Below, one piece after another: positions 32,227-34,631 of a stretch of 34,631 nucleotides of DNA (position 1 is its first letter; each line of letters begins with the position of its first letter). The translations under genes and the position numbers were made by a program. The stretch is taken from NCBI GenBank assembly GCA_003242955.1, contig QJPH01000275.1, forward strand, positions 1-34,631. Reading direction: 5' to 3'. The DNA comes from Candidatus Methylumidiphilus alinenensis (GTDB taxonomy: Bacteria > Pseudomonadota > Gammaproteobacteria > Methylococcales > Methylococcaceae). Below the pieces are notes generated by a model. It made no database searches and was not told the origin of the DNA. It saw only the letters and a program-made list of their open reading frames with translations.

Positions 32227-32265
32227 ACGTCAATATTGACGTACGTCATAATTTGTATATATAAT
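32227..32265 (+). promoter_or_regulatory. Promoter with nested palindromic operator upstream of the ATPase pair
   Basis: TTGACG (32236-32241) and TATAAT (32260-32265) are 18 bases apart, a near-consensus sigma-70 promoter. The -35 hexamer lies inside a perfect 16-bp palindrome acgtcaatattgacgt (32227-32242), which overlaps a second perfect 12-bp palindrome tgacgtacgtca (32237-32248). Together they give three alternating acgtca/tgacgt half-sites. A repressor dimer bound there would block the -35. The regulator is unknown. Confidence 0.65.
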
Positions 32266-32294
32266 TCTTTCATTCTCAACAGCAGAAAGACATT

Positions 32295-33479
32295 ATGAAA
32301 GCAAATCCAGGCGGTCAAATCGATTCTGGCGAGGTGGTAGGCCGTGACGAGCTTATCGAGCAAATCTGGGACACCTTAGACCAGCAATCCATCCGCATGA
32401 ACGCCGAGCGACGCATTGGCAAGACGACCATCATCAAAAAACTCTGCGCCGAGCCTCGTAGCGGCTGGGTGCCGATCTTCCAAGATTTGGAAAAACACCA
32501 CACGGCCTTGGAGTTCGCGCTCGGCGTTTACCGGGAGGTCGAAGGCTTTCTGTCGCAGCGTCAGCGCATGGCCCGCCGAGCCCAAGAGCTTCTCAAAAGC
32601 TTGGGAGGCACTGAAATTAAAGGCATCCTCAAATTGCCTGCTTTTGACAAGCAAGCGCCCTGGCAAGACATTCTGACCAAGTCTTTGGAAGATCTGGTCG
32701 AAGCGCGGGAAAAGGACAACGAGCGGATTGTTTTGTTATGGGACGAAGTGCCGTTCATGCTCGACAACATCAGCAAGCGTGAAAGCCAAGCCAGTGCCAT
32801 GGCCGTGCTGGACACGCTACGGGCGCTACGCCAAGAACTGGGCGGGCTGCGCATGATCTTGACCGGCTCCATCGGCTTCCACCATGTCATCCGCAGCCTG
32901 AACGACTATACCAATTCGCCGCTGAACGATGCCTTCCCCCTCGAAGTCCCGGCGATGGCACCCGGCGCGGCCTGTGAATTGGCTGCGAAATTGATAGCCG
33001 GCGAAAACATTGCGACGGACAACCCCCAAGCGCTGGCCGAGGCCCTCGCTCAAGCAGCGGATGGTTTCCCGTTCTATATCCATCACCTCGCCAAGGCGCT
33101 CAAGTCTGCCAAGAAACCCGCAACGCCGGAGACAGTCGAGGCTGTCCTCAACCGCCAATTGCTGGACGCGAACGATCCTTGGGAACTGCACCACTACCGC
33201 AAACGCATCACCGATTATTACGGCAAGGACAACGAGCAGGCCGTGCTAGGCATACTCGATGGCGTGGCTGTGCGGCCTAAGCCTGTCCCTGTCAACGAGC
33301 TGCTGGCCGAATTGAAAAACACCGGCGTGCTGGCCGACCGCGAGCGACTGATAAGCCTGCTTAGGCTGGTCGAGCAAGACCATTATCTGGCACGGGATAG
33401 TCAGGGCCATTATCACTACCGTTTTCCGCTGCTGAAACGCTGGTGGATGTTATCCAGAGGGCTGGAAAACCATGAATGA
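32295..33479 (+). CDS. P-loop ATPase (archaeal ATPase/STAND-like), first of an overlapping pair
   Basis: This 394-residue cytoplasmic protein has the N-terminal box EVVGRDELIEQIW (residues 13-25) that precedes many Orc/STAND-type P-loops. Walker A is of the AERRIGKTTIIKKL type (residues 37-50) and Walker B is ERIVLLWDEVPFML (near residue 145). A sensor-like MILTGSIGFHHV follows near 190. The C-terminal half (VPVNELLAELKNTGVLADRE ... YHYRFPLLKRWWML) resembles a winged helix. No nuclease, TIR or other effector domain is seen. An operator-bearing promoter precedes it and the next ATPase overlaps it by eight bases, so the two proteins probably act together. A role in defence, DNA maintenance or signalling is possible but not shown. 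Confidence 0.8.
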   Translation: MKANPGGQIDSGEVVGRDELIEQIWDTLDQQSIRMNAERRIGKTTIIKKLCAEPRSGWVPIFQDLEKHHTALEFALGVYREVEGFLSQRQRMARRAQELLKSLGGTEIKGILKLPAFDKQAPWQDILTKSLEDLVEAREKDNERIVLLWDEVPFMLDNISKRESQASAMAVLDTLRALRQELGGLRMILTGSIGFHHVIRSLNDYTNSPLNDAFPLEVPAMAPGAACELAAKLIAGENIATDNPQALAEALAQAADGFPFYIHHLAKALKSAKKPATPETVEAVLNRQLLDANDPWELHHYRKRITDYYGKDNEQAVLGILDGVAVRPKPVPVNELLAELKNTGVLADRERLISLLRLVEQDHYLARDSQGHYHYRFPLLKRWWMLSRGLENHE

Positions 33480-34631
33480 CCGCGCCTTCCTATCCGTTTT
33501 CACCCCTAGCCGCACCGCGCCCGAAGATCTTGAAGCCATTTTTGTGCAGCGCGAGGCCATGCTGGCCGATGCCGTGGAGCGGGTACGCGAGAGTGCCATG
33601 ACCGGCAACAAGCATCATCAGCTTTTCGTCGGCCCACGCGGCACCGGCAAGACCCATTTGGTCACGCTGCTGGTCTACCGCCTCAGCCAAGACACCACGC
33701 TGCAAGACCGCCTGCATATCGCTTGGCTCAACGAAGACGAGACCAGCACCAACTTGCTTGAATTCTTGCGGCGGATTTACCTCGCTTTGGTCAAACGCCA
33801 TCCCGGCAACTACAGCGAGGCGGCGTTAGAGCCTATGTACGAGCGGGATGCCGTCGCGGCCACGCTTTGGCTGGAAAACTTCCTGCTGCAACGCCTGCAA
33901 AACCGGACCTTGCTGGTCGTGGTGGAAAACCTGGACGCGCTATTTGAGGGGCTAGGCGCAGCCGGTCAAAAGCAATTGCGGGCGTTTATCCAAGAACATC
34001 CGGTGTTCGCCATCGTCGCCACCGCGCAGCGGCTGGTGGACGACATCGCCAAGCGCAGCAGCGTCTTTTTCGGCTTCTTTCAAACCGAGCCGCTGGAAAC
34101 GCTCTCGGTCGAAGAAGCCGCCGAATTGCTCGGCAAAATCGCCAAGCTCAACGGCCAACGCGAAGCCGCCGCCTTTCTGCGCAGCCCCCTAGGCCGCGCC
34201 CGCATCCGCGCCTTGCACCATTTATCCGGCGGCAACCACCGCATTTACCTCGTCCTGTCCCAGTTCATCACCGACGACAATATTGACGCCTTGGTCATCC
34301 CGTTTGCGAAGATGATCGACGAAATGACGCCTTATTATCAGGAGCGCATCCGCTGGCTGCCGCCGCAGCAACGCAAAATCGTCGAACACCTGTGTCTGCG
34401 CGAGCGGCCCGCCCCGGTGAAAGACCTGGCCAAACGCCTGTTCGCCACCTCGCAAAGCATCTCCAGCCAATTGATGGATCTGCGAGGCAAAGGCTATGTG
34501 CTATCCGCCCAGCGGGGCCGCGAATCGCTGTACGAAATCGCCGAACCGCTGATGCGTTTATGCGTGGAAGTGAAAGAAAACCAAACCCGCGAGCCGATGC
34601 GCCTGCTGGTGGATTTCCTCAGGGTTTGGTA
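33472..34631 (+). CDS. P-loop ATPase with C-terminal winged helix (runs off the window)
   Basis: The ATG at 33472 overlaps the previous stop (33477-33479) by eight bases. The frame stays open to the window end (386 residues seen). Walker A is QLFVGPRGTGKTHLV (residues 50-64) and Walker B is TLLVVVENLDALF (near 147), where Glu-Asn replaces the usual Asp-Glu. VFAIVATAQRLVDD (about 180) is sensor 1-like. A winged helix-turn-helix near residues 305-355 (LCLRERPAPVKDLAKRLF, then SQSISSQLMDLRGKGYVL) looks MarR/Orc-like. The end, SLYEIAEPLMRLCVEVKENQ, leads into an unseen C-terminal region. The domain order suggests an Orc/Cdc6- or STAND-like regulator; its function is unknown. Confidence 0.8.
   Translation, partial: MNDRAFLSVFTPSRTAPEDLEAIFVQREAMLADAVERVRESAMTGNKHHQLFVGPRGTGKTHLVTLLVYRLSQDTTLQDRLHIAWLNEDETSTNLLEFLRRIYLALVKRHPGNYSEAALEPMYERDAVAATLWLENFLLQRLQNRTLLVVVENLDALFEGLGAAGQKQLRAFIQEHPVFAIVATAQRLVDDIAKRSSVFFGFFQTEPLETLSVEEAAELLGKIAKLNGQREAAAFLRSPLGRARIRALHHLSGGNHRIYLVLSQFITDDNIDALVIPFAKMIDEMTPYYQERIRWLPPQQRKIVEHLCLRERPAPVKDLAKRLFATSQSISSQLMDLRGKGYVLSAQRGRESLYEIAEPLMRLCVEVKENQTREPMRLLVDFLRVW

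Overview
The window looks chromosomal and comes from a moderately GC-rich gammaproteobacterium. GlnD, the slipin/NfeD pair, an aryl-polyene-like pathway and the formate-tetrahydrofolate ligase plus HypX combination would fit a Methylococcales-type methanotroph. No methane oxidation gene lies in the window, so this placement is only an inference. The region mixes ordinary housekeeping genes with much genomic decay: truncated genes, small palindromic elements and a dying conjugative element.

Layout. 1-3.8 kb: glnD, a HAD-phosphatase stub and a carboxylesterase, all on the minus strand. 3.8-4.9 kb: repeat-rich spacer with a bestrophin-like remnant, a MITE and a small unknown ORF. 5-6.4 kb: an SDR gene and an internally deleted pseudogene. 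6.5-10 kb: slipin, nfeD and a CPA1 antiporter in one minus-strand run. 10.5-17 kb: a GlxA-type regulator, fhs, a secreted beta-helix protein and hypX. Fhs makes N10-formyl-THF, the substrate HypX uses to make the CO ligand of NiFe hydrogenase. 17.5-18.7 kb: an unusual SDR and a VOC-fold protein.

18.8-22.1 kb holds a decayed F-type type IV secretion segment in the order dsbC-like, traV, traA, an unexpected ORF, traC. The dsbC-like gene needs two frameshifts, and traC has lost both Walker regions and carries an amber codon. The ORF between traA and traC carries only the N-terminal PLMP/RRXRR-type domain otherwise known from IscB-family proteins. 22.1-24.3 kb is a small-gene and repeat zone: HicB-like protein, truncated Rpn nuclease, palindromes, a RelE/ParE toxin-antitoxin pair and an IS110-like stub.

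24.3-32.2 kb holds a partial aryl-polyene-like type II PKS locus. The minus strand carries a methyltransferase, a fused double-hotdog dehydratase (ApeI-ApeP-like), an ACP, an LpxL-like acyltransferase, a PlsC-like acyltransferase and a family 2 glycosyltransferase. The plus strand carries an ApeO-like ketosynthase overlapping an ApeC-like partner, and a TRL-like lipoprotein sits in the divergent gap. Ketoreductase, adenylating ligase, thioesterase and export genes are not in the window. 32.2 kb to the end holds two overlapping P-loop ATPase genes behind a near-consensus promoter whose -35 element lies in nested palindromes. The second gene runs off the window and the function of the pair is unknown.
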